Below are positions 26,223 through 36,042 of a DNA stretch of 64,000 nucleotides, one piece after another. Each line of letters begins with the position of its first letter. Position 1 is the first letter of the stretch. A model generated the notes under the pieces. The model saw nothing but the letters and a program-made list of their open reading frames with translations. It was not told the DNA's origin and searched no databases. The position numbers and the translations under genes are program-made. Source of the stretch: an uncultured Polaribacter sp. (GTDB lineage: Bacteria > Bacteroidota > Bacteroidia > Flavobacteriales > Flavobacteriaceae); NCBI GenBank assembly GCA_947497755.1, contig CANMHT010000007.1:1-64000 (forward strand), written 5' to 3'.

Positions 26223-27663
26223 ATCGATTTATAAGTTGATTGAAATCTAAAGAAACTTTCATCTTATACACAAAGACAAAATAAAGTATACTAATCAGCA
26301 TACTCTTTAAAGCAATATTTAATATTGGATGGAAAGAAAAATCCCAAGAATAAAATATTGAATAAACAATAACAATTAACACAATTATGTAGAGCGTTTT
26401 TATACTAAATGGCAGTATTTTAAATTTTTGTTTTACATACCAGATTTTTACCGTATTAAAAAACAAAATAACTAATAAAGTAGAAAGTGCAGCTCCATTC
26501 ATTTGATATAAATCTATCAACCAATCATTTAAAAATATAACCGATAGTGCCATAGCGATAGCATAAGGCAGTAAGATTTTATAATATTTAGAATTCGAAA
26601 TAATAGCCCCATTATTACCTAAAGCCATCGTATATAGCTTTGCTAAAGAGATCATTAAAACGACCATTACTCCATCAGAATATTTTTCATCAATTAGCAA
26701 ATAAGCCTGGTTAATATTTAGATTAATTAATAGAAAAATTAACCCACAAGCTAATAGTAAATTAATTGAAGTACTTTTATATAGCTTCTTTATTTCTGCC
26801 ATATTATTTTCATTCAATGCTTTTGCTGTTATTGGCTGTACTATTTGCGCCATAGATCTTCCTGGCACTTCAATAACAGAAGCAATATAAACTCCAACTG
26901 CATAATACGCAGTAAGCTCAATAGCTTCTTTTTGCGGAATCATAAACTTATCAATATCTAATAAAATTGCTCCTGCAGAACCCGCCAAAATAATATACGA
27001 TGCATATTTTAAAATCTCTTTATAATTTTTAGGTAGTTGAAAATGAAATCTAGGTTTATAAAGCTTTAAAGCATAAAAAAGCATAACACTCATTCTAATA
27101 AAATAAGCACCTGTTAAATAATAAATAAACTCAACTTGAGAAATGAGCTCAAAATAAACAAGCAATAATAAAATTGTTGCTGCCACTCTAGAAAACATTT
27201 CTTTAAAAATATTCCCTATAACAGATTGCATTTGCACTTTTGCCCATGCATAAAATATTTCAAAATATGCTGTAGCCACAGCAACAAGATAAACTACCCA
27301 AGTATATTCTTTAATAATAGGGTTTTTTATAGATAAATAATTGCTTATTTGCTCGTAAAAAACACTTCCTAAAACTCCAAAAGGAATTGCTATAAATAAA
27401 GGAAGTAACATCGAAAAACTTAAAAAAACATCCTTGTCTTTCTTGGTTTTATAGGATGAAAAGAATTTTAATATAGAATACTGTACTCCAAAAGCTGTTA
27501 ATGGCATTAATAAGTTTGCTGTAGTCAACAAAAAGGTTACTAATGCATAATATTTATCTGATAAAAAGCTCGTATATAAAAACAACGCATTTATACCTCC
27601 AATACCAAAAGCAGTAAAGGTTATTACAGTATTTTTAAATGATTGTTTTAATACAACTCCCAA
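26203..27663 (-). CDS. Polysaccharide flippase (Wzx/MOP superfamily)
   Basis: 486 aa, about twelve to fourteen hydrophobic segments and few charges, with the MOP/MVF layout. Wzx-type proteins move lipid-linked oligosaccharides across the inner membrane. The codon at the start of the frame used here is TTG (27661-27663), 5 bp after the wecB stop; the next in-frame Met is about 50 codons later and would remove the first helix, so TTG is preferred. It is the last gene of the wecB/glycosyltransferase unit and overlaps the convergent DUF6122 gene by 20 bp. Confidence 0.85.
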   Translation of the reverse strand: MGVVLKQSFKNTVITFTAFGIGGINALFLYTSFLSDKYYALVTFLLTTANLLMPLTAFGVQYSILKFFSSYKTKKDKDVFLSFSMLLPLFIAIPFGVLGSVFYEQISNYLSIKNPIIKEYTWVVYLVAVATAYFEIFYAWAKVQMQSVIGNIFKEMFSRVAATILLLLVYFELISQVEFIYYLTGAYFIRMSVMLFYALKLYKPRFHFQLPKNYKEILKYASYIILAGSAGAILLDIDKFMIPQKEAIELTAYYAVGVYIASVIEVPGRSMAQIVQPITAKALNENNMAEIKKLYKSTSINLLLACGLIFLLINLNINQAYLLIDEKYSDGVMVVLMISLAKLYTMALGNNGAIISNSKYYKILLPYAIAMALSVIFLNDWLIDLYQMNGAALSTLLVILFFNTVKIWYVKQKFKILPFSIKTLYIIVLIVIVYSIFYSWDFSFHPILNIALKSMLISILYFVFVYKMKVSLDFNQLINRFIKSNQ

Positions 27664-27668
27664 TGAAA

Positions 27669-28754
27669 CTATGTATTTAATAATGATACTATAGACTGAT
27701 GAATACTTTCACCAACATTATTACCATATAATTGTTTATTAAAGTCAGATATACTAGTACTAAATTTACGATAAGCGCTCACAATTTTTGTAGTATCGCT
27801 ACCTACTATTTCTGCAAAATCATTTTCAACGAGCTCAACCCATTCAGTTTCTTCTCTAACAATTACACAATTTTTCTTGTTAAAAAAAGCTTCTTTTTGC
27901 AATCCTCCACTATCAGAAACTACCATTTTACAATTTTTCAATAGTTCTAACATAGAAAAATATCCTACAGGATCAATACAAATAATATTTGGCTGTATTT
28001 GATGCTTTTCTAGTATCTTTTTTGTTCTTGGATGTAATGGCAATACTACTTGGGCTTCTTTATGAATTTCTTCCAAAGCCTTAAAAATTGCCTTTAACTT
28101 ATCTATATCATCTGTGTTTTCTTGTCTATGTATTGTTGCCAAAACAAAATTTTCAAAAACTAAATTTAAGTCAGAAATAATACTAGACTTTTCTTTTGAT
28201 GTTTTACTATAATACTCAACAGCATCTTTCATTATATCACCATTCTTTTCTATTAGAATTGGTAAATTTTCAAAACCTTCATTTTTTAAATTTGCTAAAG
28301 CAGAATCTGTTGGACAACATAACAAGTCAGAAATTCGATCTGTTAATATTCTATTTACTTCTTCTGGCATTTTCATATTAAAAGAGCGTAATCCAGCTTC
28401 AATGTGCACCACTTTAATATGCATTTTTTTTGCCGCTAAAGAACCAGCAATTGTAGAATTCGTATCTCCATAAACTACTACTGCATCAGGCTTTTCTTCT
28501 TTTAAAATTGCTTCAATTTTTTCAAGCATTTGTCCAGTCATAGCTCCATGACCTAAACTATTAATATCTAAATTGTATGCTGGTTTTGGAATTTCCATTT
28601 CATTAAAAAAGACTTCACTCATGTTAGCATCAAAATGCTGTCCTGTATGAACAATCACTTCTTCTAATTGTTTTTTCTCTTGAATTACCCTACTTAAAAC
28701 AGCTGCTTTCACAAACTGCGGTCTTGCTCCTAATATTGTTACTATTTTTTTCAT
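27669..28754 (-). CDS. wecB: UDP-N-acetylglucosamine 2-epimerase (non-hydrolysing)
   Basis: 361 aa. N-terminal TILGARPQFVKAAVLSR and EVIVHTGQHFDANMS, then VVYGDTNSTIAGSLAAKKM, HIEAGLRSF, ATIHRQENTD and SDSGGLQKEA: the full set of WecB motifs. It interconverts UDP-GlcNAc and UDP-ManNAc in the cytoplasm, supplying a precursor for surface polysaccharide. The ATG follows the upstream glycosyltransferase stop directly (no gap), and the flippase follows. Confidence 0.95.
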   Translation of the reverse strand: MKKIVTILGARPQFVKAAVLSRVIQEKKQLEEVIVHTGQHFDANMSEVFFNEMEIPKPAYNLDINSLGHGAMTGQMLEKIEAILKEEKPDAVVVYGDTNSTIAGSLAAKKMHIKVVHIEAGLRSFNMKMPEEVNRILTDRISDLLCCPTDSALANLKNEGFENLPILIEKNGDIMKDAVEYYSKTSKEKSSIISDLNLVFENFVLATIHRQENTDDIDKLKAIFKALEEIHKEAQVVLPLHPRTKKILEKHQIQPNIICIDPVGYFSMLELLKNCKMVVSDSGGLQKEAFFNKKNCVIVREETEWVELVENDFAEIVGSDTTKIVSAYRKFSTSISDFNKQLYGNNVGESIHQSIVSLLNT

Positions 28755-30035
28755 TTAATTATTAGAAATAGTGTCTTTAATTATTTTTGACAGTTCTTTT
28801 GTTAATGATTTTCTATGGTATTGTTCTATATTTTTTGAGTCTACAAATAGTTTTTCTTCTTTATACAAGTGATACATATTTAAAATAGTTTCCTTTATAC
28901 TTTTAACAGCATCAAAATCTAACATCTCTCCAGCATTTGTAGTGCTAATAATTTCAGCCAAATCTCCATCTTCTGGTCCAATAGCTAATATAGGACGTTT
29001 TGCTTGTAAATACTCAAAAATTTTACCTGTTATAATTCCTTTGGCGCTTTTAACCTTATTAACTGCTAATAACAATACTTGCGACTTCTGTTGATAATTG
29101 GCCACCTCATTATAACTAAGATACCCTAACTCTTCTACATTTTTTAATTGGTTTAACTCAATACTTGCTTTTACCTCTTCTGCAATTTTTCCTACCAACT
29201 GAATTTTATAGTCCTTAGCAAAAGTAGCATTCTCTTGTGCAAGTTCATTCACTGCTTTCCAAAAAGAATATGGGTTTCTATCTGCATTCATCAAGCCAAT
29301 ATGGGTAATTGTAAATCTTTTATCTAAAGAGATTTCTTCTTTAGTTTTTACAGAATCAAAACCATTAGTTAGTACATGTATTGACTTAGAAAATTGACTA
29401 TACTTTTCTTTCATTGTCTTTCCGATTACCAAAACAGCATCAGATTTTTTTAATACTTTTTGTTCTAACTGATGATGTTTTTCTTTTGATCTTTTTGTGA
29501 GTGGTAATTGATCAAAATAATCTATTTCTGTCCACGGATCTCTAAAATCTGAAATCCATTGTATACCCATTTTTTGTTTTAATTCTAGCCCAATTAAATG
29601 CAAACTATGAGGTGGTCCTGTAGTTATAATTGCATCTACTTTTACTTTAGACAAGTATTCTTCTAAATAAACTACAGAAGGTTTAACCCAAAACTTTCTG
29701 GCATCAGGAATAAAATAATTAGCTCTTATATATTGTAAAACTTTACCAAAAAAAGTTGGATTCGGGTTTAAAAAACCTGCAGATTGTTTAGCCTTATTCT
29801 TTTTAAAGCTATTTAATAAAGTATTGGGCTCCCAAATTGGTTGTCTTAAAACAGTACAGTTGTTAGGTATTTCTTTTTCTAAAGAAGTATCAGTGATGGA
29901 ATATTTAGGGTTTTCTACCGTATAAATAATAGGCTCAATACCATATTCTTGTAAGTATTTGGTAAATTTTAGCCAACGTTGAACTCCAGATCCACCAGAA
30001 GGAGGCCAATAATATGTTACAATTAATACTTTCAC
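28755..30035 (-). CDS. Glycosyltransferase (GT4-like, GT-B fold)
   Basis: 426 aa. N-terminal acceptor domain begins VTYYWPPSGGSGVQRWLKF; the donor domain has LTNGFDS, ITHIGLMNADRNP, VEELGYLSYNEV and the C-terminal KIFEYLQAKRPILAIGPEDGDLAEII with the family E-x7-E-like region. Probably adds a sugar to the lipid-linked oligosaccharide of this locus; donor and acceptor cannot be read. The start is GTG (30033-30035), sharing four bases (GTGA) with the stop of the preceding glycosyltransferase. Confidence 0.87.
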   Translation of the reverse strand: MKVLIVTYYWPPSGGSGVQRWLKFTKYLQEYGIEPIIYTVENPKYSITDTSLEKEIPNNCTVLRQPIWEPNTLLNSFKKNKAKQSAGFLNPNPTFFGKVLQYIRANYFIPDARKFWVKPSVVYLEEYLSKVKVDAIITTGPPHSLHLIGLELKQKMGIQWISDFRDPWTEIDYFDQLPLTKRSKEKHHQLEQKVLKKSDAVLVIGKTMKEKYSQFSKSIHVLTNGFDSVKTKEEISLDKRFTITHIGLMNADRNPYSFWKAVNELAQENATFAKDYKIQLVGKIAEEVKASIELNQLKNVEELGYLSYNEVANYQQKSQVLLLAVNKVKSAKGIITGKIFEYLQAKRPILAIGPEDGDLAEIISTTNAGEMLDFDAVKSIKETILNMYHLYKEEKLFVDSKNIEQYHRKSLTKELSKIIKDTISNN

Positions 30036-31252
30036 TTATCTAAGTTATCGTATAAATGTACTAAGTTTTTAGAAGTAAATTCCCAATTTAATTCACCATT
30101 TAGAGATTCATGATTCCCTTTTTTAGCTTTTTCTAAAGCTTTTTCATAATTAGTATGAATATCAATAGTAGCTTTTGCAAAACTTGAAGGATTTTCAGAT
30201 TCAAAGTGATTACCTATTCCATAATCAATAACCAATCTTTTCATTGGAGCACAATCTGATACCAAAAGCGGTTTTCCTGATAATAAGATTTGAAAAAACT
30301 TATGTGGCACTGCACTTTCTGTATGTTCATTAGAAATATGTGGAATAACATTTAAAGCAGAACTCTTCATAATATTCACTACATTTTTAAAAGGCTCTCT
30401 TCCTCTAATTTCTACATGAGTTTCTAAATCATTCTCTTTTACTAAATTTTCTAAATGACTTCTTACATCTTTATTAGATGGTCCAACTAAAACGAGTAAT
30501 GCATTAGGCACTTCTTTAATCACTTCAACCATTCCTAAAATGGCTGTATGCAATCCTCTATGTGGTCCAAAACCACCAACATAAGAAATTACAAAACGAT
30601 CTTTCTTATCTTGAAAATAATCTGGCGTATCATTTTTAAAATTATTTGCAAACTCTTTTTTCTCTGCATTTGGCACAATTACCACAGAGTTTTCATCCAG
30701 ATTATGTTGAGCAATTAATCGTTGTTTCATTTCATCAACCACAGCAATTACTACATTGTATTTTTTTACAATCCTAGATTCATAATGTCTCCATCTTTGA
30801 TAGCTAAAAAACATTTTATTTTTAAATCGAATTACAGGATTCTTTCTCCAAGAAAACCAAGTCATTAAAGCAGCAGGATAATTCTCATGTAAATCTAATA
30901 CTGTTTTTAAACGATGTTTTTTTGCTGCTAAAAAGGCGGTTTTAGCCAAAGGTAAATCATGCACATGAAGTACATCTATATTATTTTCTTCTATAAAATA
31001 AGGAAGTGCTGTTTTAAAAAATGGATGCACAAAACTCACAGAAGCGATCACATCAATAATTCCTTCATGTGCTAAACTATTGTATTCTATTTTGCGAATA
31101 ACTTGAACATCGTTAACTACTTCATATTCTTTTTCGTCAGGATTTTTTTTACATAAAATAAAAACAGAATGATTTTTTGCTAAAGTTTCAGCTTCTTTTC
31201 TAACACGTATATCTGCTGGATAATTTCCATTTAACAACATTCCTATGTTCAT
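30032..31252 (-). CDS. Glycosyltransferase family 4 protein
   Basis: 406 aa, GT-B fold. N-terminus MNIGMLLNGNYPADIRVRKEAETL is typical of GT4 enzymes, with DLHENYPAALM, VVPNAEKKEF, ISYVGGFGPHRGLHTAI and, near the end, HKFFQILLSGKPLLVSDCAPMKRLV. First gene of the four-gene polysaccharide unit (GT-GT-wecB-wzx). The ATG is 41 bp after the minus-strand -7 box at 31293-31300. Confidence 0.9.
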   Translation of the reverse strand: MNIGMLLNGNYPADIRVRKEAETLAKNHSVFILCKKNPDEKEYEVVNDVQVIRKIEYNSLAHEGIIDVIASVSFVHPFFKTALPYFIEENNIDVLHVHDLPLAKTAFLAAKKHRLKTVLDLHENYPAALMTWFSWRKNPVIRFKNKMFFSYQRWRHYESRIVKKYNVVIAVVDEMKQRLIAQHNLDENSVVIVPNAEKKEFANNFKNDTPDYFQDKKDRFVISYVGGFGPHRGLHTAILGMVEVIKEVPNALLVLVGPSNKDVRSHLENLVKENDLETHVEIRGREPFKNVVNIMKSSALNVIPHISNEHTESAVPHKFFQILLSGKPLLVSDCAPMKRLVIDYGIGNHFESENPSSFAKATIDIHTNYEKALEKAKKGNHESLNGELNWEFTSKNLVHLYDNLDK

Positions 31253-31292
31253 CTTCTATGCGCTATTATTTTTTAGTTTTTAAAAATAAAAC

Positions 31293-31300
31293 CAAAAGTA
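31293..31300 (-). promoter_or_regulatory. -7 box of the polysaccharide operon
   Basis: On the minus strand TACTTTTG, matching TAnnTTTG. Transcription would begin near 31287, giving a ~35-nt leader. No -33 TTG at normal distance. Confidence 0.5.
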
Positions 31301-31332
31301 TACAATCTAGTTTAAAGTAGAGCATATAAAAC

Positions 31333-31360
31333 AAAAAAGAGAGCCAAAGCTCTCTTTTTT
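31333..31360. terminator. Orphan bidirectional terminator-like hairpin between divergent genes
   Basis: Perfect 12-bp stem AAAAAAGAGAGC / GCTCTCTTTTTT with CAAA loop, T-tracts on both strands. It lies between two divergent promoters, where no annotated gene ends. It may block antisense or divergent read-through, or terminate an unrecognised short transcript. Confidence 0.65.
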
Positions 31361-31390
31361 CCTTTTCATACCAAGTAATTATATCCCTGT

Positions 31391-31424
31391 TTGTTTGATA
31401 ATGTAAATATACCTATTATCTTTA
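31391..31424 (+). promoter_or_regulatory. Promoter of the TPR/AraC-type regulator
   Basis: TTG (31395-31397) with a 19-bp spacer to TATCTTTA (31417-31424), one mismatch from TAnnTTTG. Predicts a leader of about 115 nt before the GTG at 31546. Confidence 0.4.
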
Positions 31425-31545
31425 CCCTATTATAATTATGTATTGCGCTTTTTATAAAAAGCATAGTTAAAAAAAAGTAAAAAGATATCATACAGTTGAT
31501 TAGCATTTTGTACTTTTTTTGACATAAAAACATTTTGAGTTTATA

Positions 31546-33240
31546 GTGAGGTATATTTGGTTTTCTTTTTTTTTATTCTTCTTTTCTTTCTCGATGAATA
31601 GTCAAACAATTTTTGATAAGTTGGGCAATTATGAAAAGAAAAACTACTCTAAAGGAATCAAAAAAAATATTGATAGCTTAAAATACTATGCGAACAAAAT
31701 GCAAGAATCTTCAGATCCTTGTACCAAGGTTTTTGGAAAGTTTATTGAAGCAAACAACTTCTATAAAACAGGTAACTACAAAAAATCAGAAGAAATTTGC
31801 TTACATATATTAGCTGAATTAAAAGACGTATCAACTACTTGTCAAGATCAAAATAAATACAGAGTTTATGAACGTCTATTTTGGATTAATAAAAACACCA
31901 ATAGATATAAAGAAGCTTATAATTACCTTGTTTTAAAAGAAGAAATTTCTAAAACTTTTGAAAAAAACACCAAGTTTCATTTAAAAAAACTTGCCAATGA
32001 ATATAGCAAAGCTTTGATAAAAACTGCTTTATGTTTTTATGATGAAGCTATAGATATATTAAAAGTTGCTATAAACAATACTCAAAGAATTGATATAAAA
32101 ACTGAAAAAGAAAACTACTACTATATTACTCATAAAAGTAGTGCTTTAAATATCTTAGGTGACATTTACTTAAAAAAGAGTCTCAATAAAAATGATTCTA
32201 GTTTAGACTCGGCAAATGTGTATTACAAAAAAGCATATGAATTAGCTCAAAACTTTTCTCCACCACATATTGACACCTATTACTTGTATTCTTTTAGAAA
32301 AGTAAAAGTTTTAATCAAAAAAGAACAGTATAACAGCGCTTTAACTATTTTAAAAGAAATAGAAAATGATAAAGAGTTTAAAGTCTCTAACTTAAGCCAA
32401 GAGTTATACTTTTACAAATCACTTGTGTATCATCATTTAAATGAAAGCACCACTGCACTTAATTTTGCTCATCAGTTTTTAAATCATCAAAAAAACACAC
32501 CAAACTCAAAAGAAAATCTAATCAAGATTTATGATGTATTGGCCAAGCAATACGATCTTATAAAACAAAAAGACAGTGCTTATAAATACTCAAGATTGGG
32601 CTTAAAAGAAGTATCTGAATTGAACGAACATAAAACAGAAATTAATAAGTTTCATTACGAATATAATTTTAATCAGATAAAAAAGAATAATGATATAGCA
32701 ATTAATGACAACCATAAAACACATTTAGTTCAGATCATTACACTTTCTTCTTTTTCTGTTTTATTTATTACTGCATTGATTTATCGCTCTAAAAAGAAAA
32801 GAGAAAAGAATAAAAAGAAATTTGATTCTATTATTGATGAAATTCAGACTACAGAAACGCCACCAAAAAAAGATTACAACATCGAAAAAGAGTTAGAAGA
32901 AACCATTTTAACTCAACTTGAAGCTCTTGAAAAATCTACCGACTTTTTAAGTCACGATTTCACCTTAAAAGTATTTGCTAAAAAACTAGACACAAACACT
33001 ACTTATATTTCTTATATAATTAATAACACTAAAAATCAAAGCTTTAAGCAATATATTACCCAACTAAGAATTGATTATTTAATTCACAAGTTAAATACAG
33101 ACTACAAATACCATAACTATACTATTCAGTACTTAGCAGAAGAGATTGGTTATACAAATGCCTCTGCTTTTACCAGAGCATTTAAAAAGCAAATGGGAAT
33201 TACACCTTCAGAATATATCAAGTCTATTAGCAGTAACTAA
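31546..33240 (+). CDS. Membrane TPR protein with cytoplasmic AraC-type HTH domain
   Basis: 564 aa. Signal/anchor at 1-20 (RYIWFSFFLFFFSFSMNSQ), then ~360 residues of helical tetratricopeptide-like repeats, a single membrane helix near 391-408 (THLVQIITLSSFSVLFITALIY) followed by basic residues, and a C-terminal AraC/XylS HTH (about 460-562) ending IGYTNASAFTRAFKKQMGITPSEYIKS. The layout is that of one-component transmembrane regulators of Bacteroidota: periplasmic sensing, cytoplasmic DNA binding. The start is GTG 31546. It sits next to polysaccharide genes, which may be its targets (inference). It overlaps YfhO by 4 bp tail to tail. Confidence 0.87.
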   Translation: MRYIWFSFFLFFFSFSMNSQTIFDKLGNYEKKNYSKGIKKNIDSLKYYANKMQESSDPCTKVFGKFIEANNFYKTGNYKKSEEICLHILAELKDVSTTCQDQNKYRVYERLFWINKNTNRYKEAYNYLVLKEEISKTFEKNTKFHLKKLANEYSKALIKTALCFYDEAIDILKVAINNTQRIDIKTEKENYYYITHKSSALNILGDIYLKKSLNKNDSSLDSANVYYKKAYELAQNFSPPHIDTYYLYSFRKVKVLIKKEQYNSALTILKEIENDKEFKVSNLSQELYFYKSLVYHHLNESTTALNFAHQFLNHQKNTPNSKENLIKIYDVLAKQYDLIKQKDSAYKYSRLGLKEVSELNEHKTEINKFHYEYNFNQIKKNNDIAINDNHKTHLVQIITLSSFSVLFITALIYRSKKKREKNKKKFDSIIDEIQTTETPPKKDYNIEKELEETILTQLEALEKSTDFLSHDFTLKVFAKKLDTNTTYISYIINNTKNQSFKQYITQLRIDYLIHKLNTDYKYHNYTIQYLAEEIGYTNASAFTRAFKKQMGITPSEYIKSISSN

Positions 33241-35657
33241 TCCGTTTTTACTTTCTTTTTCTTTTCTATAAAAAACCAACCAATTGGCACAATTAACAAG
33301 AAAAAGTAACTAAGTAATGTTATTGTATTTCCATTTTTAATTACCGTTGGTTCAAACTTAAACTCAATAGTATGTGTTCCTGCAGGAACTTCCATTCCTC
33401 TTAAAACATAATCCACTCTATAATGAGGAACCAATTGCCCATCTATATAAGCATTCCATCCATTTTTATAATAAATTTCTGAAAAGACAGCGAATTGCGG
33501 TGTACTTGTTTTTGTTTGATATTTTAATTGAGTTACATCATAAGAAACTAATTGAATAGTTGCTAAAGAATCCTTTTGAAAAATAGTTGTTTTTGAAAAA
33601 TCGCTCTTTCTTATTACTGCCTCTTCTTTGGTCTTTAAATTACTCAAGGCTTTCATTTCATCATCTGCAGAGTTTACAACTTTTAAATTAGAAACAAACC
33701 AGGCATTACCATTTGCTTCTGGATTTTGTTGCAATGTTGCTTTTCCTTGATTTGGAAATACAATATACTTTGCATTTAACATATTTAATACTTCCATATT
33801 TATCTTAGAAGTCATCTGATAATCAAACAATTCTTGGTAACGCCCCATTTTTGCTGCATGATAACCTCCAATAGAATTATGGAAGTACGAGGTTCTTCCA
33901 TCTTGCATCGGACTTGCATTAAAATCTGCGACTCTATAATGAGTTTTATCCTTTAAAATTTCTTTATCAATTGCGTTCATTTGAAATGGTGCATCTACAT
34001 TTCTAGCTCTTTCAAAAGAGTCTTTATTTACATAATTGATGTTTACAGAAATTAAATCAAACAAAATAATAGCAGCAAACACTACAATTGTTTTTACTTG
34101 ATTCAACTTATTCTTAATAAAGAACCATAAAATTCCGAATGAAATAGCTACCAACACCAACGAACGTAAACTATCATAAAATAACATCGATTTTCTGTCA
34201 GAAATTAACGCTTCAGTTAAGCCTTCAATATTGTATTGTTTTAAGCTAGCATCTCTAAATCCTTCAAAAGCAAAAAAGCTAGAACCGAACAAAATAAAGA
34301 ATATCGAAATTCCGCCTAAAATATAAAATGCCTTCTTTAATGCATTCTTTTTTTCTTCGTCAGAAACCGATTTAGAAAAGAATTCTTTTAGAGCTAAAAT
34401 ACCTAATAAAGGAATACAAATTTCTGCAATTACTTGAATAGAAGAAACTGCTCTAAACTTGTTATACAATGGAACGTAATCTATAAAAAAGTTAGTGATA
34501 ATGTCAAAATTCTTTCCCCAACTTAATATTATTGAAAAGATAGTCGCAGTAACCAGCCACTTTTTTAAAGTCCCTTTTACTAAGAATATACCAACAAAAA
34601 ATAAAAAGAAAATAACGGCTCCAATATATGCCGGTGCTTCGATAATGGTTTGTTCTCCCCAATATGTCAATACTTGTTTTGAATATTGATTAGCGGCTTG
34701 CGCACCGTATTTAGCTTTAAAAGCTTGGTAATATTCAGAATCTTTTCCTAGTTCTTCTACTGTTCCTCCCCCCATAAAACGAGGAATAAATAAATTAAAA
34801 GTTTCCGTTAATCCGTAACTATACTCAGTAATATATTCTTTTGATAATCCTTGAGTTACTTTTTTAGGAGACCCATCTGGTTCTATCGTTAATTCGGTTT
34901 TTCCTCTAGTACTATTATCCGCATACTCTTTCATCGCCATTAAGCGAGTTGCATTTGCTCCTAAACCAATAATCATTGCAAATACAATAATTGCAGCTTG
35001 TTTAACAAAAGGTATATATAGTTTTTCTTTAATAGCATCTATTAGTTTAAAAATCCCTAAAATTAAAATGATAAAGCCTAAATAATAGGTCATTTGTGGA
35101 TGGTTCGAGTTAATTTCTAATGCCATTGCCAAAGAAGTAACAATAAACCCGAGTAAGTACTTTCGTTTAAAAATCCAAATGACTCCTGCTAACACCATTG
35201 GCATATAACCAATTGCATGTGCTTTTGCATTATGTCCAGCTCCAAAAATAATAATCAGATATGTAGAAAAGCCAAAAGCTAAAGCTCCTAAAACAGCAAG
35301 CTTCCATTCAGCATTTAAAGCTGTTAACAATAATAAAAAACCAAGAAAATATAAAAACAAATAATCTGCTGGTCTTGGTAAAAATCGCAATAAACTATCT
35401 ATCTTTTTAATATAATCATTCGGGTAATAGGCACTTAATTGATAGGCTGGCATTCCGCTAAACGCTCTACCTGTCCAATAAGGTTCTTCTCCTTTTTCTA
35501 CTCTATAATCTACAATTTCTTTAGACATTCCTTTAAACTGAGTAATATCACTCTGTTTCATTTTTTGTCCTTTTAAAACGGGATTAAAATAGGTAATTGC
35601 AGCGATTACAAAAATGATAATTGCTATAAAGTAAGGTGCTAGTTTATTTACTTTCAT
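33237..35657 (-). CDS. YfhO family integral membrane protein
   Basis: 806 aa with a dozen or more hydrophobic helices, N-terminal loop YWTGRAFSGMPAYQLSAYYPNDYIKK (large periplasmic loop with the DxE-like region expected of GT-C glycosyltransferases) and a soluble C-terminal domain (about 600-780) before the last helix. YfhO proteins are GT-C-like enzymes; Gram-positive relatives glycosylate teichoic acids. In flavobacteria a role in cell-surface glycosylation is likely but unproven; the nearby polysaccharide genes fit. Two TATCGATAAA repeats lie 17-50 bp upstream. Confidence 0.85.
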   Translation of the reverse strand: MKVNKLAPYFIAIIIFVIAAITYFNPVLKGQKMKQSDITQFKGMSKEIVDYRVEKGEEPYWTGRAFSGMPAYQLSAYYPNDYIKKIDSLLRFLPRPADYLFLYFLGFLLLLTALNAEWKLAVLGALAFGFSTYLIIIFGAGHNAKAHAIGYMPMVLAGVIWIFKRKYLLGFIVTSLAMALEINSNHPQMTYYLGFIILILGIFKLIDAIKEKLYIPFVKQAAIIVFAMIIGLGANATRLMAMKEYADNSTRGKTELTIEPDGSPKKVTQGLSKEYITEYSYGLTETFNLFIPRFMGGGTVEELGKDSEYYQAFKAKYGAQAANQYSKQVLTYWGEQTIIEAPAYIGAVIFFLFFVGIFLVKGTLKKWLVTATIFSIILSWGKNFDIITNFFIDYVPLYNKFRAVSSIQVIAEICIPLLGILALKEFFSKSVSDEEKKNALKKAFYILGGISIFFILFGSSFFAFEGFRDASLKQYNIEGLTEALISDRKSMLFYDSLRSLVLVAISFGILWFFIKNKLNQVKTIVVFAAIILFDLISVNINYVNKDSFERARNVDAPFQMNAIDKEILKDKTHYRVADFNASPMQDGRTSYFHNSIGGYHAAKMGRYQELFDYQMTSKINMEVLNMLNAKYIVFPNQGKATLQQNPEANGNAWFVSNLKVVNSADDEMKALSNLKTKEEAVIRKSDFSKTTIFQKDSLATIQLVSYDVTQLKYQTKTSTPQFAVFSEIYYKNGWNAYIDGQLVPHYRVDYVLRGMEVPAGTHTIEFKFEPTVIKNGNTITLLSYFFLLIVPIGWFFIEKKKKVKTD

Positions 35658-35673
35658 CTACTTAAAATTTCAT

Positions 35674-35706
35674 TATCGATAAATAAATACTAAGTGTATC
35701 GATAAA
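35674..35706. promoter_or_regulatory. Two TATCGATAAA repeats upstream of yfhO
   Basis: TATCGATAAA at 35674-35683 and 35697-35706; the 8-bp palindromes TATCGATA inside them are 23 bp centre to centre, about two helical turns. Candidate operator for the YfhO gene starting at 35657 on the minus strand. Confidence 0.4.
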
Positions 35707-35745
35707 ATTTGGTTAATTTATTAAATCTTCTAGATAGGTTTTCTA

Positions 35746-36015
35746 TTAGTCTACTTCTTCATAATCAACATATTCACCAACAGAATTATTACTATTAGAT
35801 GTTTTGGGAGCTTTATCAATAACTGTTTCTCCTTCTTTAACATTCGATGTATTTTGTTGATTATTATATTGATTTTGCGCTTTTTGCTGCATTTTATTCA
35901 CCATCTTTTTCATTAAATATGGTGCAAATAATCTGGCTAAAAATTTAAATATATAATAGATTAATATGATTATAAAAATCGTTCTTAAAAAACTCATAGG
36001 TCCTGCTTGCTGCAT
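35746..36015 (-). CDS. DUF4834 family small membrane protein
   Basis: 89 aa. One N-terminal membrane helix (SFLRTIFIIILIYYIFKFLARLF, about 8-30), a basic stretch (YLMKKMVNKMQQKAQNQ), then an Asn/Gln-rich and acidic tail ending GEYVDYEEVD. This is the DUF4834 pattern, found in Bacteroidota, function unknown. ATG at 36015; a second in-frame ATG six codons downstream. A minus-strand -7 box (36035-36042) precedes it. Confidence 0.8.
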   Translation of the reverse strand: MQQAGPMSFLRTIFIIILIYYIFKFLARLFAPYLMKKMVNKMQQKAQNQYNNQQNTSNVKEGETVIDKAPKTSNSNNSVGEYVDYEEVD

Positions 36016-36034
36016 GTTTTCAATTAAATAAATT

Positions 36035-36042
36035 CAAAAATA
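36035..36042 (-). promoter_or_regulatory. -7 box of the DUF4834 gene
   Basis: Minus-strand TATTTTTG, matching TAnnTTTG. A 10-bp palindrome TTAACGTTAA (36060-36069) lies near the -33 position, and an 8-bp hairpin AAAACTTT / AAAGTTTT (36080-36099) lies further upstream. Confidence 0.5.

Noticed and set aside
26203..31252. Horizontally acquired complete polysaccharide island
   Set aside because: Only four genes, base composition similar to the neighbours, no mobility genes or flanking repeats.
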